From positions 1-49,574 of the forward strand of contig JBMNJJ010000008.1 in assembly GCA_050951605.1 (NCBI GenBank): a stretch of DNA of 49,574 nucleotides, read 5' to 3'. The position numbers were made by a program, and so were the translations under genes. A model generated the notes under the pieces. The model was given only the letters and a program-made list of their open reading frames with translations, ran no database searches and was not told the DNA's origin. Of the stretch, positions 1-7,827 are shown piece by piece. Position 1 is the stretch's first letter, and each line of letters starts with the position of its first letter. This stretch comes from DUTS01 sp050951605. Lineage in GTDB: Bacteria > Bacillota > Peptococcia > DRI-13 > DTU073.

Positions 1-682
1 GTTGGTGATGGTGATGGAGAACCAACAATCACCGAACCTAGTGGTACACTTCGGCTTAAAGCTATTGTAGAACCTGAAAACGCAAGCAACAAATCAGTAA
101 CATGGTCTGTTAATAATGAAAGCATAGCAACAATTGACCAAAACGGTTTGTTGACAGCATTAGCAAATGGGACTGTTAAAGTAACAGCAACAGCTAAAGA
201 TGGTTCTGGTGTGGCTGGTAGTTTAGATGTTACTATTTCTGGGCAAGAAGAGCCGATAGAAGAACCAGCTGAAGATTTAGCGATTGAAACTGCTACTGCA
301 GAATTGGTGGATGGCAATTTAGTTTTAACCGTAACAGCTGAGGCACGTGAAGAACTATATTCACTAGAAGTAGACCATAGCTTAGAAGAAATCTTGCCAG
401 AATTTACAGTATATGCAGATGCTGCTAAACCTTGGGGAGACCTACAAGAAGGTATGAATCCTGAGAATTTCGGTGTAAGCCTTGCTATATGCGATACACT
501 ATACTTGGACACTTACCTTTGCACCAGGGGAAGGCAATGCCTTAGACGTAATAAACGCAAATGGTGGAATCGACTTCTATCTTATAGTTCATGACGAAGC
601 AAAAGAACTTAGCTCAGGCAGTATGGGTGACGAAGGCGTTCCATTTACAGCCTTAGTAGTTAGTTACAACATAGGGGGATAA
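1..682 (+). pseudogene. Ig-like (BIG2) surface protein, C-terminal part, frameshifted, open at left edge
   Basis: The window opens inside this gene. Frame 1 first encodes a bacterial Ig-like group 2 domain, seen in SVTWSVNNESIATIDQNG followed by LTALANGTVKVTATA. An acidic linker (EEPIEEPAED) leads to a beta-rich domain of about 110 residues that I do not recognise. At about 476-482 the sensible reading passes from frame 1 to frame 2. Frame 1 ends at 594 in an Arg/Cys-rich tail unlike the rest, whereas frame 2 continues with TWTLTFAPGEGNALDVI and ends at TAA 680-682. One surplus C near 481 would explain it. BIG2 domains are typical of secreted adhesins and S-layer-associated proteins; no LPXTG or SLH anchor is visible in the part present. 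It may be a true pseudogene or a sequencing error. Confidence 0.7.
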
Positions 683-736
683 CTATTGTGTCGTGAGTTG
701 ACCTTCTGAGCCACTGAAAAATGGAATCACAACACC

Positions 737-785
737 CCCCCGCAGGAAAGCAAGCAATTATGCTCTCTTGCGGGGGCTTTTTCTT
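737..785 (+). terminator. Rho-independent terminator after the Ig-like gene
   Basis: CCCCCGCA at 737-744 pairs perfectly with TGCGGGGG at 769-776, and the stem is followed at once by a T-rich tract (CTTTTTCTTTTTG). The loop is long (24 nt). It lies about 55 bp after the frame-2 stop of the Ig-like gene, which supports frame 2 as that gene's real end. Confidence 0.8.
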
Positions 786-955
786 TTTGTCTCAGGACCT
801 CTTGGGAGCTGGGGCTTTCATTTTTGTGCGGCGGGGAGGACTTCTTGGGCCACCAGGCAGAGGGGGACTTATTCTGCTTCCCGCTAGGGTATTGACGGCA
901 AAGGGATAGAGCAATTCGGCTCAAAGGTTCTTAAATTTTGTATGGCCTGGATATT
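786..955. other. GC-richer non-coding stretch, nothing recognised
   Basis: Between the terminator and the methylase remnant lies a patch (about 791-905) clearly richer in G and C than its surroundings. Both strands are open for about 60 codons there, but the translations (Gly/Leu-rich one way, Lys/Ser/Pro-rich the other) look like no protein I know and neither has a convincing ribosome binding site. Confidence 0.4.
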
Positions 956-2086
956 TCATACGAGGCAGGGCCACATCTGTTTACTTAAGGAATCATTTGA
1001 TAGCAGGTTATCAATAACTTTTTCAATATCTCCTGTGGTTACATTTCTTAACCCTTTGAAAGATAAATATTTCAGGGCATGCCCGTATAGCAGTACAGTC
1101 CTATCTCCTTTGGAAAAATTTAGTCCCTTATCATTCATCTTTTGAAAGATATCGTTTATATCTTTGATGGCTTCATCAATGGGATAAGCTTTACCTGAGC
1201 TATTAAAGCCTATCTTCCTACAAACAAACACCAAATTATAATTTATAGGCATTTTTGCGGCCTGAATTGATACAGAAACGGACATTTCCGCTTTTATAGG
1301 AATGACTTGTGAAATTTGAAAACCTGCACCGTGGATTGCATTATATACTGAGACCCATCCGTCAACTCTAGAATGATGATACGTGAATATTAAAGATCCG
1401 GTATCTTTGAGCACCCTATTGCTTTCCCTAAAAACATCACATAGCTTTTCTTCAAATCTAATTGGATCATCGTCTTGCACTTCTCCAGATACACGTGTAG
1501 ATACCTCCGTAGCTTTGTCGATGCCGATATTTAACTTCTTAAGCCATACAAAGAAAAAATCAGCTAACTCAGAGTAGTTCACATTATCGAAGAAAGGTGG
1601 GTCAGTTAATACCAAATCTACGCTTTTAGAAGGCAGACCAATTTCAGATGAATCTTTGCAAAGAATTAATGGGCGGCCAACATCCCATTCTTCCAGGTTG
1701 GTAGTCGTGCTAGTTTTAATTTTACAATTCCGTAGATAGTGCCTGTCTGCACGGTCATTATCGCCAATCTTTATCTCGAATGGGTTTTCCTTGTATTCCA
1801 TTGCACGTAGTACCCTTGTTTCAAAAAAGGCCGAAAAACCTCCGGATGAAGACTTTACCCCCCAAACGTTTGCCTCTAGAGGCATGAGTTCATTCTTTAA
1901 AATATGATTGTGAAATAGAGGGCGCACTGCACCAGTCCCTTCACCTTTAAATGAACAAAACATATTGTTAAACTCTAAAGTACCACTCATCAATACAGCA
2001 AAAAGGCGGCGAATATCACTGTCTTTGATTTCACATATTGCTTTTGAGAGAATAGCAAAACTCAATAGCTGTCTACTGTTGAACAT
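956..2086 (-). pseudogene. C-terminal part of a DUF1156/COG1743-type DNA adenine methylase, cut off by mobile DNA
   Basis: The 376 residues carry the amino-methyltransferase catalytic motif IV as LVLTDPPFFDNVNYSELADF (DPPF in place of DPPY), then SNRVLKDTGSLIFTYHHS and a closing domain typical of the large DUF1156 methylases. Those proteins are usually around 900 residues, with an N-terminal DUF1156 domain and the S-adenosylmethionine motif before the DPPY motif. Here the reading begins MFNSRQLLSFAILSKAI, which in the family is an internal segment (of the form LFTPRQLL). The first codon lies at 2084-2086, directly against the mobile-element end at 2088. The N-terminal half is absent from the window, so this is a deletion remnant and probably inactive. 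Relatives often belong to phage-defence or restriction-like clusters; no partner gene remains here. Confidence 0.75.
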
Positions 2087-2192
2087 TTGTCAATTGAAAA
2101 AGTAAATTCAACCCCTCCAAATCCCCTGTACAGAAATTACTTTTGCAAAATTAACAATGGTGTTTAGTTTTGCAAAAAAGTTATAATATTCA

Positions 2193-2206
2193 TGGAGGCG
2201 CCTCTT
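2193..2206. repeat. Inner inverted repeat bracketing the transposase gene (partner at 3518-3531)
   Basis: TGGAGGCGCCTCTT at 2193-2206 recurs as a perfect inverted copy, AAGAGGCGCCTCCA, at 3518-3531. Each copy contains the self-complementary GAGGCGCCTC. The left copy ends 13 bp before the transposase start and just before its AGGAGG (2208-2213). The right copy begins 11 bp after the stop codon. Confidence 0.7.
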
Positions 2207-2218
2207 TAGGAGGCAGAT

Positions 2219-3507
2219 ATGAATAAAAACAAGCATTTGATTCCAGAAGAGAGAAACATCATTGAACAAAGGTTAAATGAAAAAAAGTCTTTCAGAAGTA
2301 TTGCATGTGAGCTAGGCAAGGATCCAACTACTATTGCCAAAGAGGTTAAGAATCATATCCAGTTTAAAAAAACCGGTTGCTACGGGAGACCCTTTAATGA
2401 CTGTTTAATTCGCAGGGACTGTGCTACACAACATCTTTGTAGCAACCGGAAGTGTAACCGTTATTGTTGCTTCTGTAAGAGCCATTCCTGTTCTTCCATA
2501 TGTCCTGATTATCAACAGCAAATATGCTACAGACTTACCAAACCCCCTTATGTCTGTAATGGTTGTGATAACAGACGCTCCTGCACCTTGGAAAAAAGAA
2601 CTTACTCTGCAATACGCGCCCAAAAGGAGTATGAAGCAGTCCGAACCGAAGCCCGCCAGGGTATACAGCTTACCGAAGATGAAGCTTTGAGATTAGATGC
2701 TCTGCTCAGTCCTAAGGACAGTCACTCCACAACATATGCGTTAACCATGTGGATGAAATCATGCTCAATGAACGTACCCTTTACAATTACGTGGCTAATG
2801 GTCTTTTTACAGCCAAAAACATTGACATGCCTCGCGTCGTGCGTATGGGGAAACGTAAGAAAAAGAAAGATACTTTTAAGGTGGATAAAAAATGCCGTAT
2901 CGGTCGTACTTACCAGGATTTCCTCAACTTTATGACTGAACATCCCGGAACTCCCATTGTAGAAATGGATTCCGTGGAGGGCAAGAAAGGCGGCAAGGTA
3001 CTACTAACTTTACATTTTACAATACCACAGTTCATGCTGGCCTTTATCCGCGATAGCAATACATCTCAATCTGTCATTGATATTTTTAATCAGATTTACA
3101 GCACACTGGGGCATGACGTTTTTTGTGACTTATTTCAAGTTATCCTTGCTGACAACGGTAGTGAATTTTCTAATCCTTCTGCAATCGAAACCAATCCACT
3201 AGGGCACCCAAGAACGCGCATTTTTTATTGTGACCCACAGGCTCCTTTTCAGAGAGGAGCAGCCGAAAACAACCATTCATTAATCCGGCGCATTATCCCC
3301 AAGGGAACCTCTCTTGACTGTTTTACACAACAGGACATCTCTCTAATGATGAACCATATCAATTCTTATGGGAGACCAAATCTCGGTGATAAAACCCCTT
3401 ATGAGGTCTTCACTTCCCTCTATGGTGAAGATTTTTTAAGGGAGATGGGCGCAAAGCTTATACATCCAGATAAAATCACCCTTCGTCCATCACTCCTTAA
3501 AAAATAA
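2219..3507 (+). pseudogene. IS30-family transposase with a frameshift
   Basis: The first part (2219 to about 2715) has the N-terminal helix-turn-helix of IS30 transposases (LIPEERNIIEQRLNEKKSFR, then ELGKDPTTIAKEV) and a Cys-rich middle. The second part, one frame away, has GQSLHNICVNHVDEI and then the DDE catalytic core: Asp in VEMDSVEG, Asp in LADNGSEF, Glu in RGAAENNHSLIRR. The frames join near 2713-2716, where loss of one G from a GGG run would restore PKGQSLHN. The restored protein would be about 430 residues, normal for the family. An AGGAGG sits 5 bp before the ATG. Without the correction the N-terminal part has no catalytic domain. Confidence 0.85.
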
Positions 3508-3789
3508 TTTATTACACAAGAGGCGCCTCCAGTCATAACTAAAAATTCACTTTAGCATGGGGTGGAATTTACTCTTGCAAATAGTTAGTTAATTTTCCAC
3601 ACTTAGTTTAGCTTACTCAAAAACAACCACAAATTGGCAGTTTTTGCTTTTCGTTATCCTTAAAGAAGCATAATTCACTGCTATTAAATCTATTTAAACC
3701 TATTTAAATCAAGCAATTATAAGTTATTTTTATTTTTTAATTTCTACAGATTTTACTTTTGCAAACTGGAACTTACCTTTTCAATTGAC
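3508..3789. other. Non-coding tail between transposase and istB remnant
   Basis: This AT-rich stretch contains the inner repeat (3518-3531), the presumed IS30 right repeat (3558-3572), a TTTTGCAAA motif (3757-3765) and the inverted copy 3769-3789 of the left edge. No gene or RNA is recognisable. 3573-3768 has no visible counterpart on the left side and could be a scrap of a third element. Confidence 0.5.
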
Positions 3790-4455
3790 CCCAATTTAAA
3801 AGAAGTAAGCTATGATCAGTTTTTGTGGGAGTTATTACAAAAGGAGTGTGATAGACGACAGGAAAATGCTAAACAAGACAGGGTGCGTAGGGCTGCATTT
3901 CCTTACAAGAAATATCTCGAAGACATCATCGTGGATGACCTACCAGAGGATGCCCAAAGAAAATTTAAAACTCTTTCTTCATTAGATTTCATCCAAACCG
4001 GGCAGAACATTATTATGGCTGGAAACCCTGGTACCGGTAAAACTCATTTTGCCATAGGGTTGGGGATAAAAGCGTGTTTAGCCGGTTACAAAGTGTTTTT
4101 TTCCACGATACCATCTTTAATCAACCAGCTTAAGGAAAGTCGCTCAGAAAAGACGCTAAGGGCATTTGGGAACAAATTCGAAAAGTATGATTTAGTCATT
4201 GTCGATGAATTAGGTTACATCTCATTTGACAAGGAGGGTTCGGAACTTTTATTTACCCATTTGTCTTTAAGGGCAGGGAGAAAATCTACAATAATTACCA
4301 CAAATTTATCTTTTGAAAGGTGGGATGAGATTTTCCTAGATCCCGTTCTTACAGCAGCCATGGTAGACCGCTTAACTCATAAAGCCTATATTGTGAACAT
4401 GAATGGTAATTCATTTCGTCTTAAAGAAACAACTGAATGGGCAAAAAATAATTAA
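3790..4455 (+). pseudogene. istB: IstB-type ATPase of an IS21-family element, N-terminus missing
   Basis: The frame is IstB-like from about DPNLKEVSYDQFLWELL onward, has the Walker A motif as AGNPGTGKTHFA and Walker B as LVIVDELGY, and ends MNGNSFRLKETTEWAKNN. IstB is the AAA+ helper that controls target choice by the IstA transposase. Roughly the first 40 residues expected for the family are replaced: upstream of 3790 the frame runs into element-end DNA. TTG 3823 is only an apparent start. No istA is present, so the element cannot move by itself. Confidence 0.8.
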
Positions 4456-4470
4456 TTTTTTTGTCCCAAA

Positions 4471-4515
4471 GTGGGGTACTTTTCAATTAAAATGTGGGGT
4501 ACTTTTCACTTGACA
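4471..4515 (+). repeat. IS21-type right end with two direct repeats
   Basis: GTGGGGTACTTTTCA occurs at 4471-4485 and again at 4494-4508, and the second copy runs into CTTGACA, ending at 4515. Multiple repeated transposase-binding sites beside the terminus, just after istB, are characteristic of IS21-family ends. Confidence 0.65.
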
Positions 4516-4567
4516 AATACATTATTGGGATTCTGAAATATATGAGTGTTTAGTAAGTGTTGTGGTA

Positions 4568-5671
4568 TTACCTAGCTATATCTAAAGGAGATTTGTTTAT
4601 TTTAGATTTATTAATATTTTGTCTAGCGGAAACAGTATTTGGGGTGTGATTGGGGAAATTATTTTTAGCTTTAGCTAGGAATTTATCTAGGAAAGTTTTC
4701 GATGTAATATCGTGACCTGTATGAGTTTGATAAAATTGTTGTCTTTCTGTAGCGAAGTCCTCCAGCAATTCCTTGAGCCAGGGTTCATTATTAGTATTCT
4801 TTAATGGAGATACATTAGCTAAATCTTTGATCTGTTTTATTGCATTTGCGGGACAATAACTTTGGCAACCCTCCAATTTCAACATGTCTAAATCATTATA
4901 GTCATTACCAACAATTACTACTTCGGAGTTTTTTATATATATTCCTTTTTTCTTTAATTTTTCCTTAACATAAATAACGGCATTCCCTTTATCTACACCT
5001 AAAGGGGCAATGGCCTTCATAGTTGTAAAAGGCGAAAGATAACTAATTTTGCCTTTGTTTTTATCTAAATACTTATTAAACTTTCGATGTTGTTTTTTCC
5101 CAATATTTTCATTTCCGAAATACACATGTATTCTTGTTATACATGTATTTAAACCTAGTTTTTTTAATTCAGCAAAGTCCTTAATCTGTAAAATATTATC
5201 ACCGGTTATTTTTTCGTGAGGACAAAATATTTGATAAGCCTTTTTAAGAGAATCTTGACCATATCTTATGATCGAATTGTGGTTAATATTATCAGTACTA
5301 AAATGCCAAACTAAATTAGGATTTTTTTGAGAGTATTCTATTATTTGATCATAAATTACTGAGGACTCTTGTTTTGAGATATAAAAAGCCTTTTCTAATT
5401 TATATTTATGGTCATAAGTTTTTGTATAAATTGCTCCTCCATCATCGGTGATCAAGACATCGGCTCCAATTTCCTTTGCAAATCGTATGGAAGTCGTAAA
5501 TGTTCTTCCTGTGGCAATACACAATACAAGATGGGGGTCCTGCTTTTTTAATTCTTGAATTACTTTTAAGTTTTCCGGAATAATTTTTTTATGATCATTA
5601 AGTATTGTGCCATCAAGGTCAAGCACAAGCATTTTTAAATTAGATTTTTCAGTTTTTGCCTTTAAAGCCAC
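4568..5671 (-). CDS. HAD-superfamily (Cof-type) phosphatase with a C-terminal extension
   Basis: The protein has HAD motif I as MLVLDLDGTIL near its start, CIATGRTF as motif II region, and VVIVGNDYNDLDMLK as motif IV, with a cap domain between them as in the Cof/YidA subgroup that hydrolyses sugar phosphates and similar small substrates. I place the start at GTG 5671 (VALKAKTEKSNLK), because a GAGGAGG lies at 5680-5686, eight bases upstream. A longer reading from 5746 has no such site. The product is 367 residues, about 90 longer than usual for Cof proteins; the extra part is a Lys/Asn-rich tail after LKELLEDF. The substrate cannot be told. It stands alone next to the mobile-element remnant. 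Confidence 0.75.
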   Translation of the reverse strand: MALKAKTEKSNLKMLVLDLDGTILNDHKKIIPENLKVIQELKKQDPHLVLCIATGRTFTTSIRFAKEIGADVLITDDGGAIYTKTYDHKYKLEKAFYISKQESSVIYDQIIEYSQKNPNLVWHFSTDNINHNSIIRYGQDSLKKAYQIFCPHEKITGDNILQIKDFAELKKLGLNTCITRIHVYFGNENIGKKQHRKFNKYLDKNKGKISYLSPFTTMKAIAPLGVDKGNAVIYVKEKLKKKGIYIKNSEVVIVGNDYNDLDMLKLEGCQSYCPANAIKQIKDLANVSPLKNTNNEPWLKELLEDFATERQQFYQTHTGHDITSKTFLDKFLAKAKNNFPNHTPNTVSARQNINKSKINKSPLDIAR

Positions 5672-5813
5672 ATCATTTACCTCCTCTTTAGAGTTACAAT
5701 TTCGTATATTCAACATTCTCTGAACATTGCTATCTTTATTATACAACAGCGGTAACTCTATTTCTATATATTAAGCTTGTGAAGCTTGTTTTTACAGATA
5801 TTTGTGCCTAATT

Positions 5814-5951
5814 TTAGCGTATCTTAGCTAAAGGATAATATAAGTCAATGACTTCTCGGACATAATAATGTTTTCTTTGCAATTCCTTAATTTGGAGTAA
5901 TATTTCCCGGGGGCGACCACATAACCAGAAGCTTTCAGGGGTAACAAGCAT
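5814..5951 (-). CDS. mciZ: Small protein resembling MciZ, inhibitor of FtsZ ring assembly
   Basis: This 45-codon frame starts ATG (5949-5951) with AAGGAG seven bases upstream (5959-5964) and ends TAA at 5814-5816. Residues 12-35 (GRPREILLQIKEL then QRKHYYVREVI) can be aligned without gaps to what I remember of Bacillus subtilis MciZ, sharing the pattern G-x3-EI-x4-KE-x2-R-x3-YV-x3-I. MciZ is a peptide of about 40 residues made early in sporulation that caps FtsZ filaments and blocks Z-ring formation in the mother cell. The gene is divergent from nudF in a neighbourhood rich in sporulation genes, which fits; I recall mciZ near nudF in Bacillus as well. The match is short and from memory. Confidence 0.65.
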   Translation of the reverse strand: MLVTPESFWLCGRPREILLQIKELQRKHYYVREVIDLYYPLAKIR

Positions 5952-5972
5952 TTTTGTTCTCCTTTAAAATTT

Positions 5973-6001
5973 TTTACAGAATTAGTTCTAGTTTATGTTA
6001 T
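5973..6001 (+). promoter_or_regulatory. Possible sigma-A promoter of nudF
   Basis: TTTACA at 5973-5978 is followed after 17 bp by TGTTAT (5996-6001); a better-looking TATGAT at 5999-6004 has 20 bp spacing. The region is only 83 bp between the divergent mciZ-like gene and nudF, so it must serve both. Confidence 0.3.
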
Positions 6002-6034
6002 GATAATTTTATGTATGCAAAGGAGGGCGTTAAA

Positions 6035-6568
6035 GTGGATGAAAAGTTTAATAAAAGAATAACAGAGATAAAAGGAAGATATTTGCACTATTGTGTTGAT
6101 GAGGTAACGTTGTCTAATGGCAATATTTCTACGCGGGAAATGGTTGTCCATCCGGGAGCTGTAGCAATAGTGGCGCTGACGTCCGAAAAGGAAATTATTT
6201 TGGTAAAACAGTATCGTTATCCGGTTAAAGAGATTTTATATGAATTGCCGGCAGGTAAATTAGAAAAAGGAGAAGCCCCGGCTTATTCGGCACGAAGAGA
6301 GCTAGAAGAGGAAACAGGTTATTCTGCTGAAAAATGGGAGAAGTTAGCTTCTTTTTATACTGCACCCGGTTTTAGTAGTGAATATATGCATTTATATTTG
6401 GCAACAAATTTAGTGAAAAAAGAAGCTCATCCTGACCCAGATGAGATTATCATGTATGAAAAAATTCCTTTAGCTAAGGTTTGGCAAATGATCGAAACAG
6501 GTGAAATTAAGGATGGCAAAACAGTTTTAGGGATTTTATGGTTACAAAAAAGAGAGCTGGAGATATAG
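6035..6568 (+). CDS. nudF: ADP-ribose pyrophosphatase (Nudix hydrolase)
   Basis: The Nudix box is complete: GKLEKGEAPAYSARRELEEE and then TGY, matching G-x5-E-x7-REL-x-EE-x-G. Together with the LVKQYRYPVKEILYELPAG segment before it, this identifies the ADP-ribose pyrophosphatase group, which splits ADP-ribose into AMP and ribose 5-phosphate using Mg2+. The start is GTG 6035 (VDEKFNKRITEIKG), with AGGAGG at 6021-6026 eight bases upstream; the 27 codons before it have no such signal. The product is 177 residues, a normal size. It abuts the next gene (TAG then ATG with no gap), so the two are surely cotranscribed. Confidence 0.92.
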   Translation: MDEKFNKRITEIKGRYLHYCVDEVTLSNGNISTREMVVHPGAVAIVALTSEKEIILVKQYRYPVKEILYELPAGKLEKGEAPAYSARRELEEETGYSAEKWEKLASFYTAPGFSSEYMHLYLATNLVKKEAHPDPDEIIMYEKIPLAKVWQMIETGEIKDGKTVLGILWLQKRELEI

Positions 6569-7759
6569 ATGAAAACCTATTTTCTAGATTTACATGTGCA
6601 TATTGGTCGTGATGGTGATGGTCAAGCGGTGAAAATCACGGCAAGTTCTCATTTAACTTTGCCTAATGTTCTGCGAGAATGCTTAGAAAGAAAGGGTCTT
6701 GACTTGGTGGGTATTGTTGATTGTGGCACTGCCGGTGTTTTACAAGATTTGAAAAAGCTGATTACTACTGGTGAATTAATTGAATTAGAACAAGGTGGCT
6801 GGCGTTATCAAGATAGAATAACTCTTTTTGCAGGTGTAGAACTGGAAACAATAGAAGCGAATGGGGGACGGGCTCATCATCTTTGTTTTTTCCCTAATGT
6901 TATTAAATTAGAGGATTTTGCTAGGTTTATTTGGACTAAGGTGAAAAACAACAGATTAAGCAGTCAAGTCTGTTATTTGACTACGGTTCAATTGTGGCGT
7001 GAAGTAAAAAAAAGAGATGGGCTTTTTATTCCGGCCCATGTTTTTACGCCTTATAAAGGGTTATATGGTAATTGCGCTACTTCTTTATGTGATGTTTTAG
7101 GTAGTGAGGCACAAGAAATTAAAGCTGTGGAGTTAGGTTTATCTGCTGATCGCAACATGGCGTTACTTATTCCTGAACTAAGGGAAAGGCTTTTTCTGGC
7201 TAATTCTGATGCTCATTCTTTAGATAAAATTGGGCGGGAATATAATCAGGTGATGATGGAAACACCTTCTTTTGAGGACTTGGTCAATCTTTTGACCGGA
7301 AAGAAAGGTAGGATTATAGCTAATTATGGTTTGGATCCCCAATTAGGTAAATATCATCGTAGTTATTGTCAACAATGTAATCATTCTCTCTTGGAAACTC
7401 CGCCGGTATTTTCTTGTCCTTATTGTGGTGGGCAAGATAAATTTGTACGAGGTGTACTAGACAGAATTGTAAGTATTGCTGAATTACACCAAGACGACGA
7501 AGTAGCTGAGACAATTAAGACCGGGGAATATCATTATCAAGTTCCGTTAAGTTTCCTGCCTGGGATTGGTAAAAAAACAAAAGAAAAACTTTTAAAAAAG
7601 TTTGGTACAGAGATGAATGTTTTACATCATGCTTCTGAGCATGAAATTGTTGAAGTGGTCGGTAAAAAGTTAGCTTCTTTAATTATTAAAGGTCGTCGGG
7701 GTGAATTACGGATGACTCCCGGAGGCGGAGGAGTCTATGGTCGTATTACAGACTTTTAA
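6569..7759 (+). CDS. PHP-domain protein of the TIGR00375 / endonuclease Q-like family
   Basis: The N-terminal two thirds are a PHP metal-dependent hydrolase domain with YFLDLHVHIGRDGDG, LVGIVDCGT, AGVELE, IPAHVFTPYKGLYGN and LANSDAHSLDKIGREY. A zinc ribbon follows (YCQQCNHS then CPYCGG), and then a helix-hairpin-helix-like region (FLPGIGKKTKEKLLKKFG). This is the build of the family containing endonuclease Q, which in archaea and a few bacilli nicks DNA 5' of deaminated bases or abasic sites. By inference it is a DNA-repair nuclease. It starts directly after the nudF stop, and spoIIM follows after 68 bp. The 396-residue length is typical. Activity on deaminated DNA is not proven for this branch. 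Confidence 0.75.
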   Translation: MKTYFLDLHVHIGRDGDGQAVKITASSHLTLPNVLRECLERKGLDLVGIVDCGTAGVLQDLKKLITTGELIELEQGGWRYQDRITLFAGVELETIEANGGRAHHLCFFPNVIKLEDFARFIWTKVKNNRLSSQVCYLTTVQLWREVKKRDGLFIPAHVFTPYKGLYGNCATSLCDVLGSEAQEIKAVELGLSADRNMALLIPELRERLFLANSDAHSLDKIGREYNQVMMETPSFEDLVNLLTGKKGRIIANYGLDPQLGKYHRSYCQQCNHSLLETPPVFSCPYCGGQDKFVRGVLDRIVSIAELHQDDEVAETIKTGEYHYQVPLSFLPGIGKKTKEKLLKKFGTEMNVLHHASEHEIVEVVGKKLASLIIKGRRGELRMTPGGGGVYGRITDF

Positions 7760-7785
7760 TTTTTAAATTTGCGTTATAAATATTT

Positions 7786-7820
7786 CTCCTCTCTCATAAT
7801 CTAGATTGAAGAGGGAGGAG
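7786..7820 (+). promoter_or_regulatory. Hairpin that masks the spoIIM ribosome binding site
   Basis: CTCCTCTCTC (7786-7795) pairs along its full length with GAGGGAGGAG (7811-7820), with one G-U pair and a 15-nt loop. The 3' arm is the Shine-Dalgarno sequence of spoIIM, whose GTG is at 7828. No T-run follows, so it looks like a translational rather than a transcriptional device. Confidence 0.5.
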
Positions 7821-7827
7821 GTTAAAA

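Larger units (their letters stand above)
2101..3572 (+). mobile_element. IS30-family-like insertion sequence
   Basis: A 15-bp imperfect inverted repeat, AGTAAATTCAACCCC at 2101-2115 and the complement of AGTAAATTCCACCCC at 3558-3572, encloses an IS30-type transposase gene. The size, about 1.5 kb, fits a family member with a transposase of about 430 residues. The true outer boundary is uncertain, because a longer inverted pair (2089-2109 / 3769-3789) shares the AGTAAATTC core and could be the real end. TTTTGCAAA-type motifs recur at 2141, 2168, near 3573 and at 3757, and may be transposase-binding sites. Confidence 0.55.
2088..4515. mobile_element. Nested mobile-element remnant: IS30-type copy inside or beside an IS21-type element
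   Basis: The left edge TGTCAATTGAAAA (2088-2100) matches, with one mismatch, the inverted complement of the right edge at 4503-4515 (TGTCAAGTGAAAA when read outward). Between them lie an IS30-type transposase and a truncated istB. A second inverted pair, 2089-2109 against 3769-3789 (19 of 21 positions), brackets the IS30 part and ends exactly where istB resumes. The simplest reading is an IS21-type element that lost istA and the start of istB when an IS30-type element inserted or recombined. The flanking methylase is truncated at the left edge. No convincing target duplication was found, as expected after a deletion. Confidence 0.5.

Noticed and set aside
727..924. Open frames on both strands in the GC-rich patch
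   Set aside because: Open only because of base composition; products look random and neither has a good binding site.
2700..2760. Programmed frameshift in the IS30 transposase
   Set aside because: No slippery heptamer or stimulatory structure seen and not usual in this family; a plain deletion is simpler.
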